64,000 nucleotides of DNA from Pseudomonas fluvialis. Lineage in GTDB: Bacteria > Pseudomonadota > Gammaproteobacteria > Pseudomonadales > Pseudomonadaceae. The stretch covers positions 62,001 through 126,000 of the forward strand of contig NZ_NMQV01000003.1 of assembly GCF_002234375.1 (NCBI RefSeq), read 5' to 3'. The notes under the pieces are model-generated. The model was not told the DNA's origin. It did not search any database and was given only the letters and a program-made list of their open reading frames with translations. Positions within the stretch are counted from its first letter, which is position 1. Every line of letters begins with the position of its first letter. Positions 46,432 to 57,515 of this stretch are shown here, one piece after another. Position numbers and translations under genes: made by a program.

Positions 46432-47259
46432 TTGCCGAGTGCTGCCACCCCCTCTGCCGCCCCCTCTGCCGATAGCTCGGTGTTGCTGGTGCAGCTGTCC
46501 GACAGTCACCTGTTCGCCGAGGCGGATGGCCGGCTGTTGGGCATGGATACCTGCAATAGCCTGCAGCGGGTGATCGCGCTGGTCGAGCAGGAGCAGCCGC
46601 GCATCGACCTGGTACTGGCTACGGGGGATCTTTCCCAGGATGGCTCGCTGGCCTCCTACCAGCGTTTTCGCCAGCTCACCGACAGCCTGGCACCTCAGGT
46701 GCGCTGGTTTCCCGGCAACCATGACGAGCCGGCGGCCATGCAGGCGGCGTGCGCCGGTACGGCGTTGCTCGACAGCGTGCTGGACATCGGCCAGTGGCGC
46801 ATCATTCTGCTCGACTCTTCGATCGTCGGTGCCGTACCCGGTTATTTCGCCGAAGAGCAGCTAAGCCTGCTCGATCAGGCGCTGGATAGCGCCGGCGCAC
46901 GACATGTGCTGGTGAGTTTCCATCATCATCCGGTATCCATCGGCTGCCGCTGGATGGAGCCTATCGGCATCCGTAACCCGCAGGCCTTGTTTGCACGCCT
47001 GGCCGGGCGCAGCCAGGTCAAGGCCTTGCTGTGGGGGCATGTGCACCAGGAGTTCGACCAGCAACTGCACGGTATGCGCCTGCTGGCCTCGCCCTCGACC
47101 TGTGTGCAGTTCGCGCCGGGTAGCGAGGATTTCCAGGTGGATCACGAGGCGCCCGGCTATCGCTGGTTGCGCCTGCATGACGATGGCCGCCTGGATACCG
47201 GGGTGTCACGGGTTACCGGCATCGACTTCGAGATCGATTACAGCGTCAAGGGCTATTAA
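46432..47259 (+). CDS. cpdA: 3',5'-cyclic-AMP phosphodiesterase
   Basis: 275 residues from TTG 46432; GGAG lies eight bases before, and this gives the usual CpdA length. A GTG at 46351 would add 27 residues without family similarity. It is a calcineurin-like metallophosphatase with LVQLSDSHLF, GDLSQDGS, FPGNHDE, SFHHHPV and GHVHQEF, covering all the metal ligands. It lowers cellular cAMP, so it affects Vfr/CRP-controlled genes. Corresponds to PA4969. Confidence 0.92.
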   Translation: MPSAATPSAAPSADSSVLLVQLSDSHLFAEADGRLLGMDTCNSLQRVIALVEQEQPRIDLVLATGDLSQDGSLASYQRFRQLTDSLAPQVRWFPGNHDEPAAMQAACAGTALLDSVLDIGQWRIILLDSSIVGAVPGYFAEEQLSLLDQALDSAGARHVLVSFHHHPVSIGCRWMEPIGIRNPQALFARLAGRSQVKALLWGHVHQEFDQQLHGMRLLASPSTCVQFAPGSEDFQVDHEAPGYRWLRLHDDGRLDTGVSRVTGIDFEIDYSVKGY

Positions 47260-47308
47260 GCGGCTTCTCGCTGCCCTGCTGGGCATGCCGTTGCGCAGGC
47301 GATAGCGC

Positions 47309-48028
47309 TCAGAAATCCCCCCACAGCTGCTGCGCCACGCTGAGTGCGACCACCGGCGCGGTTTCCGTGCGCAGTACCCGTGGGCCGAGGCGTGCGCCGA
47401 GAAAACCGGCCGCCTGCGCCTGGCTGACCTCGCTGTCTGTCAGCCCGCCTTCCGGGCCGATCAAAAAGGCCAGGCTGCCCGGGCTCGGGTGGCTGGTCAG
47501 CGCCTCGGCCTGTGGATGCAGGACCAGCCTGAGGTCGGCGTTTTGCTGGGCCAGCCAGTCAGCCAGCAGTTGCGGGGCGTGGATCTGCGGGACGACTGAG
47601 CGGCCACACTGCTCGCAGGCGCTGATCGCTACCTGGCGCCAGTGCGCCAGGCGCTTGTCGGCGCGTTCATCCTTCAGGCGCACTTCGCAGCGTTCGCTGA
47701 CGATCGGCGTGATCGCCGCGACGCCCAGCTCAGTGGCTTTCTGGATCGCCCAGTCCATGCGTTCGCCGCGCGACAGGCCCTGGCCCAGGTGAATGTGCAG
47801 AGGCGATTCGGGCAGGCCGGCCAGCTGTTCGCTGAGTTCAACCCGCACAGCCTTCTTGCTCACTTCGATCAATGCTCCGCGATATTCCTGGCCGCTGCCA
47901 TCGAACAGCTGCAGGGCATCGCCCACGGCATGCCGCAGTACGCGGCCGATGTAGTGGGCCTGGGCCTCGGGTAGCGTGTGTTGGCCCAGGGACAGTCGGG
48001 CATCGATGAAGAAACGGGATAGGCGCAT
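47309..48028 (-). CDS. rsmE: 16S rRNA m3U1498 methyltransferase
   Basis: 239 residues from ATG 48028 (the open frame runs 15 codons further upstream). SPOUT-class methyltransferase: GQGLSRGERMDWAIQKATELG, then FLIGPEGGLTDSEV and the C-terminal LGPRVLRTETAPV that contributes to the knot. It lies downstream of bioA on the same strand, as in PAO1 (PA0419-PA0420), with a short repeat element between. It ends convergent with cpdA, 49 bp away. Confidence 0.95.
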   Translation of the reverse strand: MRLSRFFIDARLSLGQHTLPEAQAHYIGRVLRHAVGDALQLFDGSGQEYRGALIEVSKKAVRVELSEQLAGLPESPLHIHLGQGLSRGERMDWAIQKATELGVAAITPIVSERCEVRLKDERADKRLAHWRQVAISACEQCGRSVVPQIHAPQLLADWLAQQNADLRLVLHPQAEALTSHPSPGSLAFLIGPEGGLTDSEVSQAQAAGFLGARLGPRVLRTETAPVVALSVAQQLWGDF

Positions 48029-48039
48029 GGGAAAAAGCT

Positions 48040-48108
48040 GCTGAAGGCGGGAGGCTGAACGAAAGTGGGGCATGGTGCAGTTCGCCGTGCTTTTCGTCCA
48101 GCCTCCAG
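48040..48108. repeat. Intergenic inverted-repeat element, copy A
   Basis: Left arm ggaggctgaacgaaa and right arm ttttcgtccagcctcc form an imperfect hairpin with a ~30-base loop. The arms and the loop's gtgctttt motif resemble copies B (53937) and C (63427). It lies between bioA and rsmE. Confidence 0.75.
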
Positions 48109-48130
48109 TGCTTTTCTCGGCCGTTGAAAA

Positions 48131-49534
48131 CTAGCCCGGATCGCGATGATCGGGATAACGATTGTCTACCGCGACGCTGAACGACGCGCGCGTGGCGATA
48201 TCGATGCCCTCGCTGGCTACCTCGGCGAGGAAATCGATCTGCTCGGGGGTGATCACGTACGGCGGCAGGAAGTACACCACGCTGCCCAGCGGGCGCAGCA
48301 GGGCGCCGCGCTGCAGGGCGTGCTGGTATACCGCCAGGCCACGGCGTTGCTGCCAGGGGTAGGCGGTCTTGCTCGGCTTGTCCTGGACCATCTCGATGGC
48401 TAGGGCCATGCCGGTCTGGCGCACTTCGGCGACATGCGGGTGGTCCTTGAGGTGTGCGGTGGCGCTGGCCATATGCGCAGCGAGTGCCTGGTTGCGCTGA
48501 ATCACCTGGTCGTCGCGGAAGATGTCCAGGGTCGCCAGGGCGGCGGCACAGGCCAGCGGGTTGCCGGTGTAGGTATGCGAGTGCAGGAAGGCGCGCAGGG
48601 TCGCGTAGTCGTCGTAGAAGGCGCCGTACACCTGGTCGGTGGTGAGCACCGCGGCCATCGGCAGGTAACCGCCGGTCAGCGCCTTGGACAGCACCAGGAA
48701 GTCCGGGGTGATGCCGGCCTGCTCGCAGGCGAACATCGTCCCGGTGCGGCCGAAGCCGACGGCGATCTCGTCGTGGATCAGGTGCACGCCGTAGCGGTCG
48801 CAGGCCTCGCGAAGCAGCTTGAGGTAGATCGGGTGGTACATGCGCATGCCGCCGGCACCCTGGATCAGCGGCTCGACGATGACGGCGGCGACTTCATGGT
48901 TGTGCTCGGCCAGGGTCTGTTCCATGGCGGCGAACATATTCCGCGAGTGCTCTTCCCAGCCCATGCCCTCGGGGCGCAGGTAGCAATCCGGGCTGGCTAC
49001 CTTGAGGGTGTCGAGCAGCAGCGCCTTGTAAGTGTCGGTGAACAGCGCCACGTCGCCCACCGACATCGCCGCCACGGTTTCACCGTGGTAGCTGTTGGTG
49101 AGGGTGACGAAGCGTTTCTTCTGCGGCTGGCCGCTATTCAGCCAGTAGTGGTGGCTCATCTTCAGCGCCACCTCGATGCCCGACGAGCCGTTGTCGGCGT
49201 AAAACACCTTGGCCAGCCCGGGCGGGGTGATCTGCACCAGGCGCTCGGACAGTTCGATCACCGGCTGATGGGTGAAGCCGGCCAGCATCACATGCTCCAG
49301 GCTGTCCAGCTGCTCGCGGATGCGTGCGTTGATGCGCGGGTTGGCATGGCCGAACACATTGACCCACCAGGAGCTGACCGCATCCAGGTAGCGCTTGCCG
49401 TCGAAATCTTCCAGCCAGACCCCCTCGCCACGGCGGATCGGAACCAGCGGCAGGCGCTCGTGGTCTTTCATCTGCGTGCAGGGGTGCCAGAGCACGGCCA
49501 GGTCGCGCTGCATCCACGGTGTATTTGCGTTCAT
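48131..49534 (-). CDS. bioA: Adenosylmethionine-8-amino-7-oxononanoate aminotransferase
   Basis: 467 residues, PLP-dependent class III aminotransferase of biotin synthesis, using S-adenosylmethionine as amino donor. Motifs: LWHPCTQMKDH, YLDAVSSWWVNVFGH, NGSSGIEVALKMSHHYW, HDEIAVGFGRTG and the PLP lysine in LSKALTGGYLP. ATG 49534 has GGAGA upstream. It is the first gene in front of rsmE and divergent from the cytochrome gene. Confidence 0.95.
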   Translation of the reverse strand: MNANTPWMQRDLAVLWHPCTQMKDHERLPLVPIRRGEGVWLEDFDGKRYLDAVSSWWVNVFGHANPRINARIREQLDSLEHVMLAGFTHQPVIELSERLVQITPPGLAKVFYADNGSSGIEVALKMSHHYWLNSGQPQKKRFVTLTNSYHGETVAAMSVGDVALFTDTYKALLLDTLKVASPDCYLRPEGMGWEEHSRNMFAAMEQTLAEHNHEVAAVIVEPLIQGAGGMRMYHPIYLKLLREACDRYGVHLIHDEIAVGFGRTGTMFACEQAGITPDFLVLSKALTGGYLPMAAVLTTDQVYGAFYDDYATLRAFLHSHTYTGNPLACAAALATLDIFRDDQVIQRNQALAAHMASATAHLKDHPHVAEVRQTGMALAIEMVQDKPSKTAYPWQQRRGLAVYQHALQRGALLRPLGSVVYFLPPYVITPEQIDFLAEVASEGIDIATRASFSVAVDNRYPDHRDPG

Positions 49535-49736
49535 GGGCTTCTCCTTGGCAGGGATAGAGAGCCTAGGGGCTGCATGCCTGTGGATGCAAGGCTGGACTGA
49601 TCAGCCTGATAGATATGTTTCAGTTAATTTTTCCCCTTTTATTCGATGGTTTAACCGCTAGGCTAGACATCCATCGACAGCGCGGCCCGGTCTTGCCAGG
49701 TGCGGCGCACAACTCGGCAATTGTGGAGAAACAACC

Positions 49737-50291
49737 ATGCAATGGGCTAATTCGGCATCCCGTTACGGGCTGGTCAGTGTGTTGTTGCACTGGCTGGTGG
49801 CTCTGGCGGTATTCGGCCTGTTCGGCTTGGGTTTGTGGATGGTCGGCCTGGACTACTACAGCAGCTGGTATCGCACTGCGCCGGATCTGCACAAGAGTGT
49901 GGGCATCCTGCTGTTCGCCGTCATGCTGTTGCGCCTGGGCTGGCGCCTGGTTGCCGCGCAGCCCGCTGCGCTGGCCAGTCATGATCGGCTGACCCGGCTG
50001 GCCGCCAAGGCCGGGCATGCCCTGCTGTACCTGCTGCTGTTTGCCCTGATGGGCTCGGGCTACCTGATTTCCACCGCCGATGGCCGGCCCATCGAGGTGT
50101 TTGGCCTGTTCAGTGTGCCGGCGACCCTGACTGGCCTGCCGCGCCAGGAAGACCTGGCCGGACAGGTCCATGAATACCTGGCCTGGGGGCTGATGGCGCT
50201 GGTGGCGGTGCATGCCCTGGCGGCACTCAAGCACCACTGGCTGGATCGCGATGCCACCCTGCTGCGCATGCTAGGACGTGGTTCGCGTTGA
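49737..50291 (+). CDS. Cytochrome b561 (YceJ-like)
   Basis: 184 residues with four membrane helices and His ligands in [35 protein letters not shown] and [20 protein letters not shown]. It is the di-heme prokaryotic b561 type, involved in quinone-linked electron transfer at the inner membrane. The yceI-like gene starts 65 bp later, a common pairing, so they are probably one operon. Confidence 0.88.
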   Translation: MQWANSASRYGLVSVLLHWLVALAVFGLFGLGLWMVGLDYYSSWYRTAPDLHKSVGILLFAVMLLRLGWRLVAAQPAALASHDRLTRLAAKAGHALLYLLLFALMGSGYLISTADGRPIEVFGLFSVPATLTGLPRQEDLAGQVHEYLAWGLMALVAVHALAALKHHWLDRDATLLRMLGRGSR

Positions 50292-50356
50292 CACGTGTTT
50301 TGGCAGTACCCGGTCGCCGCAGGGCGACCATCCCCTACTACAACAGGAGACTCACC

Positions 50357-50932
50357 ATGCTGAAGAAATCCCTTGCTGCACTGACCCTGGGCGCTGCGCT
50401 GTTCGCCGGCCAGGCACTGGCGGCCGACTATGCGATCGACAAGCCCGGCCAGCATGCCTTCATCAACTTCAAGATCAGCCACCTGGGCTATAGCTGGCTG
50501 TACGGCACCTTCAAGGACTTTGACGGCAGCTTCAGCTTCGATGCGGCCAACCCCGAGGCCAGCAAAGTCAACGTGACCATCAATACCGCCAGCCTGGACT
50601 CCAACCATGCCGAGCGCGACAAGCATTTGCGTAGTGCGGATTTCCTCAACGTCGACAAGCATCCGCAGGCCAGCTTCGTGTCCACCGCCGTCAAGTCCAC
50701 GGGCGAGGGTACGGCGGATATCACCGGCGACCTGACGTTGAATGGCGTGACCAAGCCGGTGGTGATCCAGGCTCGCCTGCTGGGTGAGGGGCAGGACCCC
50801 TGGGGCGGCTATCGTGCCGGCTTCGAGGGTTCGACACGTATTGCCCTGAAGGATTTCGGTATCACCAAGGATCTTGGCCCGGCCTCTCAGGAAGTCGAGC
50901 TGATTCTCTCGGTGGAAGGCATCCGCCAGTAA
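50357..50932 (+). CDS. yceI: YceI-family periplasmic protein (PasP-like)
   Basis: 191 residues from ATG 50357 with ACAGGAGA upstream. A signal peptide ends at AGQALAADY. The mature part is a lipocalin-like YceI domain that may bind an isoprenoid (polyisoprenoid-binding): [18 protein letters not shown], and [14 protein letters not shown]. It corresponds to PA0423 (PasP). It is followed by a strong terminator. Confidence 0.9.
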   Translation: MLKKSLAALTLGAALFAGQALAADYAIDKPGQHAFINFKISHLGYSWLYGTFKDFDGSFSFDAANPEASKVNVTINTASLDSNHAERDKHLRSADFLNVDKHPQASFVSTAVKSTGEGTADITGDLTLNGVTKPVVIQARLLGEGQDPWGGYRAGFEGSTRIALKDFGITKDLGPASQEVELILSVEGIRQ

Positions 50933-50952
50933 GCCGCGCAATAGCTTAGCGC

Positions 50953-50989
50953 CCATAAAAAACGCCGGCATTGCCGGCGTTTTTTATGG
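50953..50989. terminator. Bidirectional terminator between yceI and rhlE2
   Basis: Perfect 17-bp stem (ccataaaaaacgccggc and complement) with a 3-base ATT loop. A and T runs are built into the stem, so a U-tract follows the GC part in either direction. Confidence 0.93.
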
Positions 50990-50999
50990 CGTGTCTTGC

Positions 51000-52838
51000 T
51001 TACTCGTCGCTGCTGTTCTTGCGGGTCAGCAGGGCGGGACGCTCGCCACGCGGGCGCTTGTTCTCCAGGCTTTCCAACTGCTCCAGGCTGGGCAGGCGCT
51101 CACCCTTGCGGATGATCAGCGGTTGCTTGCTGTTGCGCGGATCGGCAACGGCTGGTTCACGCAGCGGGCGAGTTTCTTCGCGACGCGGGCCGTTGTTGTG
51201 ACGCGGCTGACCGTTAGGCCGGCCGGCCGGCTTGCCGTTGCGTGGCTTGCCCTGGCCGCCCGGCTGTCCGCCGCTGCGCTTGCCGGCTGACTGGCCTTGC
51301 CCCTGGCGTGGCTGACCGCCCTGGGCGTTGCTACGCCGTCCGGGGCGTGCCGGCGCCTTGCTCGGCGTGGGCACGTAGTCGGCACGATTGCCAAAGTTGT
51401 CGTATTCGTCATCGAGGAACTCCTCCGGATCACGATCCGGCGGCGGCATGACCGGCAACGCGGCCTTGCCCGCAGGGCTTAGCGGACTTGCCGTGGCGCC
51501 GTCCTTGCCCTTGCCACCGCGGCGCTTGCGGTTGCGCTTGGCTTTGCCTTCGCCTTCGCCCTTCTCTTCGGCTTTCCTGTCCTCGCCGGCCGGTTTGGCA
51601 GGTTTGGCCGGCTCGTGACGTGGCTTGTTGGCGCGTGGCTGGCGCTCCGGGCGGGGTGGGCGGACTTCTGGTTTTTCCACCTCGATACTGTCCGGGTCGA
51701 AGCCCAGGGTATCGCCGTCGGCAATGCGCTGCTTGGTCAGGCGTTCGATGGCCTTGAGCAGCTTTTCCTCGTCCGGGGCCACCAGGGAAATGGCTTCACC
51801 ACTGCGTCCGGCCCGGCCGGTGCGGCCGATGCGGTGTACGTAGTCTTCTTCGACATTGGGCAGCTCGAAGTTGACGACATGCGGCAGCTGGTCGATATCC
51901 AGGCCGCGGGCGGCGATGTCGGTCGCCACCAGGATACGAATCTGGTTGGCCTTGAAGTCGGCCAGGGCCTTGGTGCGGGCATTCTGGCTCTTGTTGCCGT
52001 GGATGGCGGCCGCACTCAGGCCATGCTTGTCGAGGTACTCGGCCAGGCGGTTGGCGCCGTGCTTGGTACGGGTGAATACCAGCACCTGTTCCCAGGCGCC
52101 CTGGGTGACCAGATGGGCGAGCAGGGCGCGCTTGTGGCTGGCCGGCAGGCGGAATACGCGCTGTTCGATGCGCTCCACCGTGGTGTTCGGCGGGGTGACC
52201 TCGATGCGCTCGGGGTCATGCAGCAGCTTGTTGGCCAGATCGGTGATGTCTTTGCTGAAGGTCGCGGAGAACAGCAGGTTCTGCCGCTTGGCCGGTAACT
52301 TGGCGAGGACCTTCTTCACATCGTGGATGAAGCCCATGTCGAGCATGCGGTCGGCTTCATCAAGCACGAGGATTTCCACATGGGACAGGTCGACGGCTTT
52401 CTGCCCAACCAGGTCGAGCAGCCGGCCGGGGCAGGCCACCAGCACATCCAGGCCCTTGGCCACGGCCTGGATCTGCGGGTTCATGCCGACGCCACCGAAG
52501 ATGCACGTGCTGACCAGCTTGAGGTCGCGGGCGTACAGCTTGAAGCTGTCATGTACCTGTGCCGCCAGTTCGCGGGTCGGAGTCAGTACCAGCACGCGGG
52601 CCTGCTTCGGACCATGGCGCTGTTCGCGGTCGGGATGGCCGCCGGGGAACAGCAGCTCAAGCACGGGCAGGGCGAAGCCGCCGGTTTTGCCGGTGCCGGT
52701 CTGTGCCGCCACCATCAGGTCACGGCCCTGCAGGACCGCCGGAATGGCACGCTGCTGGACGGGCGTGGGTTGGCTATAGCCTGCGGCCTCGACGGCGCGG
52801 ACCAAGGCCTCGGAAAGGCCGAGGGAGGCAAAGGACAT
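51000..52838 (-). CDS. rhlE2: DEAD-box RNA helicase, RhlE type
   Basis: 612 residues. The helicase core (about 1-380) has the Q motif, [57 protein letters not shown] and [13 protein letters not shown]. The C-terminal ~220 residues are Arg/Lys/Gly/Pro-rich low complexity, a likely RNA-binding tail, as in RhlE2 (PA0428) of P. aeruginosa. A possible -10 (TATACT on the minus strand) lies near 52980 in the 196-bp leader, which otherwise holds only a small hairpin at 52990-53007. Confidence 0.92.
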   Translation of the reverse strand: MSFASLGLSEALVRAVEAAGYSQPTPVQQRAIPAVLQGRDLMVAAQTGTGKTGGFALPVLELLFPGGHPDREQRHGPKQARVLVLTPTRELAAQVHDSFKLYARDLKLVSTCIFGGVGMNPQIQAVAKGLDVLVACPGRLLDLVGQKAVDLSHVEILVLDEADRMLDMGFIHDVKKVLAKLPAKRQNLLFSATFSKDITDLANKLLHDPERIEVTPPNTTVERIEQRVFRLPASHKRALLAHLVTQGAWEQVLVFTRTKHGANRLAEYLDKHGLSAAAIHGNKSQNARTKALADFKANQIRILVATDIAARGLDIDQLPHVVNFELPNVEEDYVHRIGRTGRAGRSGEAISLVAPDEEKLLKAIERLTKQRIADGDTLGFDPDSIEVEKPEVRPPRPERQPRANKPRHEPAKPAKPAGEDRKAEEKGEGEGKAKRNRKRRGGKGKDGATASPLSPAGKAALPVMPPPDRDPEEFLDDEYDNFGNRADYVPTPSKAPARPGRRSNAQGGQPRQGQGQSAGKRSGGQPGGQGKPRNGKPAGRPNGQPRHNNGPRREETRPLREPAVADPRNSKQPLIIRKGERLPSLEQLESLENKRPRGERPALLTRKNSSDE

Positions 52839-53034
52839 GAGTCATCCTGTGTAGGTTAGGGCGTAGCCCGATGGGTCTGGGTACCTCGCCTGAATCGCGT
52901 CTGGGTGAGCGATCCCGACCGGTCCTGCTGGCCTGCGAAGCAGGCGAACATCCGGGCGTGGGCGGAAAAGGCTGGCGGAGTATAACAGAGCTGCACGCTT
53001 GTGCAGCCCTGCTTGTCGTCTGGCTGTCGGGTGG

Positions 53035-53883
53035 TCAGCGCGGCAGGCCAAGGTTGTTCCAGATCGCCAGGCTGGGTTCGGCCTGGTTCAGCGTATAGAA
53101 GTGCAGGCCCGGTGCGCCACCGGCCAGCAGGCGTTCGCACATTTCGCTGACCACCTGCTCGCCGAACGCCTGGATGCTTTGCAGGTCGTCGCCATAGGCT
53201 TCCAGCTGCTTGCGGATCCAGCGCGGGATCTCCGCGCCGCAGGCGTCGGAGAAGCGCGCCAGCTTGCTGTAGTTGGTGATCGGCATGATGCCGGGGGTGA
53301 TCGGCAGTTCCACGCCCAGCTTGCGCACACGCTCGACGAAGTAGAAGTAGCAGTCGGCGCTGAAGAAATACTGGGTGATCGCGCTGTCGGCACCGGCCTG
53401 GCACTTGCGCACGAAGTTGTGCAAATCGTCTTCGAAGCTACGTGCCTGCGGATGCACTTCCGGGTAGGCGGCCACTTCAATGTGGAAGTGATCACCGGTC
53501 TCGGCGCGGATGAACTCGACCAGTTCGTTGGCGTAGCGCAACTCGCCTGAAGCCATGCCCATGCCCGAGGGCAGGTCGCCACGCAGGGCAACGATGCGCT
53601 GAATGCCATTCGCCTGGTAGGTATTGAGCAGTTCGCGCAGTTCGGCCTTGCTGTCACCAACGCAGGACAGGTGCGGCGCGGTGGGCACCTTCACTTCGCC
53701 GTCGAGTTGCAGCACGGTGTTCAGTGTACGGTCGCGGGTAGAGCCCCCGGCACCGTAGGTGCAGGAGAAAAAGTCGGGTTGGTAGCTGGCCAGTTGGCGG
53801 GCTACGGTGAGCAGCTTTTCATGGCCCGCATCGGTCTTGGTGGGGAAGAACTCGAAGCTATAGCGTCGATCGGAGGTACTCAT
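53035..53883 (-). CDS. metF: 5,10-methylenetetrahydrofolate reductase
   Basis: 282 residues from ATG 53883 (30 extra open codons upstream lack family similarity). FAD-dependent enzyme that makes methyl-THF for methionine. Motifs are SFEFFPTKTDAG with the catalytic Glu, CTYGAGGSTRDRT, IVALRGDLPSG and TQYFFSADCYF. It lies downstream of ahcY on the same strand with an inverted-repeat element between, in agreement with a methyl-cycle operon. Confidence 0.95.
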   Translation of the reverse strand: MSTSDRRYSFEFFPTKTDAGHEKLLTVARQLASYQPDFFSCTYGAGGSTRDRTLNTVLQLDGEVKVPTAPHLSCVGDSKAELRELLNTYQANGIQRIVALRGDLPSGMGMASGELRYANELVEFIRAETGDHFHIEVAAYPEVHPQARSFEDDLHNFVRKCQAGADSAITQYFFSADCYFYFVERVRKLGVELPITPGIMPITNYSKLARFSDACGAEIPRWIRKQLEAYGDDLQSIQAFGEQVVSEMCERLLAGGAPGLHFYTLNQAEPSLAIWNNLGLPR

Positions 53884-53936
53884 AAGCGAATCCTGGAGGC
53901 TTGCAGGCCAGTGATGGTCTGGGAGTCCTTTGATCG

Positions 53937-54018
53937 CTGAAGGCTGGAGGCTGGAGGCTGGACGTAAAAGCAACTCGGCGGTGCTCTTCCGTTCAGCCTC
54001 CAGCCTCCAGCCTCCAGC
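53937..54018. repeat. Intergenic inverted-repeat element, copy B
   Basis: Left arm ctgaaggctggaggctggag, right arm cagcctccagcctccagc, with loop containing gtgctcttcc. The arms themselves are tandem 7-base ggctgga units. It lies between ahcY and metF and resembles copies A and C. Confidence 0.85.
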
Positions 54019-54025
54019 GGCCTTC

Positions 54026-55432
<1,407 letters not shown>

Positions 55433-55458
55433 AGGATGAGTCTCCATTCGTTGTCTGC

Positions 55459-55588
55459 GAATGGGCGCCGTTGATGCGTATGGGTAACGCCCTGACCGAG
55501 CCTGACAGACGTGAGGCTGAGGCGAATCTGTTGCCGAGCGGCGGGTGATTCGAAACAGCTCTGGCGTCTGCTGCAGCGCCCCTCGGAC
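55459..55588 (-). promoter_or_regulatory. SAH riboswitch upstream of ahcY
   Basis: On the minus strand, the leader shows TCCGAGGGGCGCTGCAGC, later TGTCAGGCTCGG, and AACGGCGCCCATTC, which match the SAH aptamer consensus. CCGAG pairs with CTCGG for P1, and GGGCGC with GCGCCC for the pseudoknot. It lies 26 bases before the ahcY start. The rest of 55433-55776 shows no gene. Confidence 0.9.
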
Positions 55589-55776
55589 AGGTGGCGGGAG
55601 CGGCGGGGCTGAGCCCGTCGCGCAAAGCCCATGCAGTATAGCGAGCGGCAGGCGGCAAGCCCATGCTTTTTAGTGCCTTCGGTCGGCTCTGCTAGTGGCG
55701 TTTTACCGCCTGCCGGCCTACCGTGCAGGAAGCGCCGGCAGGGGTCGGCGCCTGTTGCCGAGTCAAGGAGCCCTGC

Positions 55777-56163
55777 ATGACGACCGCTTACTGGTGTGTG
55801 TTGATCGCCATTTTTCTGCCCTACCTGGCCACGGGGGCGGCGAAGTTTTTTGGTGCCGGTTACGGGCCGCAGGCCAACAGTGATCCGCGGGCCTTTCTGG
55901 CCGGCCTGCAGGGCTGGCGGCGGCGCGCTAACAATGCCCAGCAGAATGCGTTCGAGGTGACCCCGGCGTTTGCCGCTGCCGTACTGATCGCCCATCAGGT
56001 CGGCGTTGCCGAACAGTTGCTGCTTGATCAGCTGGCCGTGGCCTTTGTGGTCAGCCGGCTGTTGTACTTCGTTTGCTACCTGGCCGACTGGGGGCCGCTG
56101 CGCTCTCTGGTCTGGGCCTTTGGCATGGCAATGATCGTGGCGTTGTTCGTGGTGTCGGCCTGA
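55777..56163 (+). CDS. MAPEG family membrane protein
   Basis: 128 residues from ATG 55777 with AAGGAG upstream. Four membrane helices and the MAPEG-like middle RRRANNAQQNAFEVTPAFAAA with the conserved Asn-Glu pair. The family includes membrane glutathione transferases, but bacterial members are mostly uncharacterised. It is divergent from ahcY. Confidence 0.82.
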   Translation: MTTAYWCVLIAIFLPYLATGAAKFFGAGYGPQANSDPRAFLAGLQGWRRRANNAQQNAFEVTPAFAAAVLIAHQVGVAEQLLLDQLAVAFVVSRLLYFVCYLADWGPLRSLVWAFGMAMIVALFVVSA

Positions 56164-56311
56164 GCCTGGCGAGGCTGGGCGCGCCGCCTGCCAGGGTATT
56201 AGGGCGTTAGCCGGATTGGCGGCGGGTCATCCCTGGTAACGCCCTGGGCGTTGACGGCCGGGCCGATGTGGCGATACTGGCGGGCGTTTTCTGCCCACAG
56301 GTTGTCGTGTC

Positions 56312-56758
56312 ATGAAATATCCGCTGGTGTTGCTTGTTCTGGCTGGTCTAGGTTTGCTGGGCTGTGATTCGGTGGACCCGAATTCGCCGTTGGGCAAGCG
56401 CCAGGCGCTGTTCAAGGAGATGCTGCGTACCAGCGAAGACCTTGGCGGCATGCTGCGTGGCCGCCTGCCTTTCGACGAGCAGGCGTTCGCCAGCGGTGCG
56501 GTGCGTCTGGACGAGCTGACGGCACAGCCCTGGCAGCATTTCCCGCAGGTGCGTGACGAGGGAGATAGTCGCGCGCGTGACGAAGTCTGGCAGCGTCAGG
56601 CGCGCTTCCAGGAATTGGCCGATGCGCAGATGGCCAGTACCCGGGCGCTTGCCGAGGCTGCGGCGCGGCCACCGTTGCAGGCCAAGACTCTGGCACCTCT
56701 GGTTGCCCGCGTGGAGGCTGATTGCAAAGCCTGTCACAGTGAGTTCCGCCGCTACTGA
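56312..56758 (+). CDS. Cytochrome c'-like lipoprotein
   Basis: 148 residues. N-terminus MKYPLVLLVLAGLGLLGCDS with a lipobox-type GLLGC. A single heme motif CKACHSEFRRY is at the C-terminus, the position typical of cytochrome c' four-helix bundles. The remaining part is helical and charged. It probably binds heme c in the periplasm, anchored by lipid; its electron partner is unknown. Confidence 0.8.
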   Translation: MKYPLVLLVLAGLGLLGCDSVDPNSPLGKRQALFKEMLRTSEDLGGMLRGRLPFDEQAFASGAVRLDELTAQPWQHFPQVRDEGDSRARDEVWQRQARFQELADAQMASTRALAEAAARPPLQAKTLAPLVARVEADCKACHSEFRRY

Positions 56759-56878
56759 GCCGGGTTTGTCGAACGCCGCCAGCGCTGTTAGAGTGCCGCG
56801 CCTTATCCCCCATGCAAATGGATTTGCCCGGCTGGGGGGCTATGGAAAGCCGGGCCTCATTGATTGCGAGGTCACCTC

Positions 56879-57217
56879 ATGCGTTTCTCTTCCCTGTTCT
56901 GCATTGCTGCTTTCTGCCTGGTGGGCGCCCACGCCCAGGCGGCGGGTATTGAAGCCGCTGGTCTTGATCAGGCCAAGGCCAAGTGCGAAGAGCAGCTTTC
57001 CGCCAACCAGGAAACCCTGGGGCAGCTCAAGGCGTTGGGTCAGGCGCTCAACAATGAAAAACTCAGCGGCGCGGTGGCTCAGGCTGAAGGCGGTTGTGAT
57101 CAGCTGGCCGCTCAGGCGGCCGGTTCGCAACAGGCCGGTCAGGCCAACGCCACCCTGGACAAGGTCAATGCCGCTGGCGATGCCCTGAAAAGCCTCGGCT
57201 CGGTATTCGGCAACTAA
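56879..57217 (+). CDS. Small exported protein of unknown function
   Basis: 112 residues from ATG 56879. A signal peptide ends near AHAQA-AG. The mature ~90 residues are Ala/Gln-rich and helical, with two Cys (in KCEEQL and GGCDQL) that might form a disulphide. No family recognised. It is followed closely by a strong terminator, so it is a real transcribed unit or the end of one. Confidence 0.65.
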   Translation: MRFSSLFCIAAFCLVGAHAQAAGIEAAGLDQAKAKCEEQLSANQETLGQLKALGQALNNEKLSGAVAQAEGGCDQLAAQAAGSQQAGQANATLDKVNAAGDALKSLGSVFGN

Positions 57218-57232
57218 GCCAGCCGTAACGTC

Positions 57233-57268
57233 AAAAACCTCGCCAGAGCGATCTGGCGAGGTTTTTTC
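57233..57268 (+). terminator. Rho-independent terminator
   Basis: Perfect 15-bp stem (aaaaacctcgccaga/tctggcgaggttttt), GCGA loop, followed by TT. It ends the small exported protein gene. From 57269 to 57515, I see no gene or clear signal. Confidence 0.93.
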
Positions 57269-57515
57269 TGCCTACAGTCCTTTCAGATCGGCTCGAATGT
57301 GTGACGTGCCAGCGGGATGCTCTTCTTGGGGCGCCTTGTTCAGGTGCCACAATTTCCTTGGCCCCGTAGCGTAAAGAACGAGCGCATGAAGGCCTGGGCA
57401 ATTCAACTAACTGCAGCTGGCAGGATGTTGTTTTTGCTCTGCCATTCAGGTTGCTGGAATTGGCCGTTCTGGGTCAGAGCACGCTGGTCAAGGGATGCTC
57501 GCGCGGGGATGCAGG

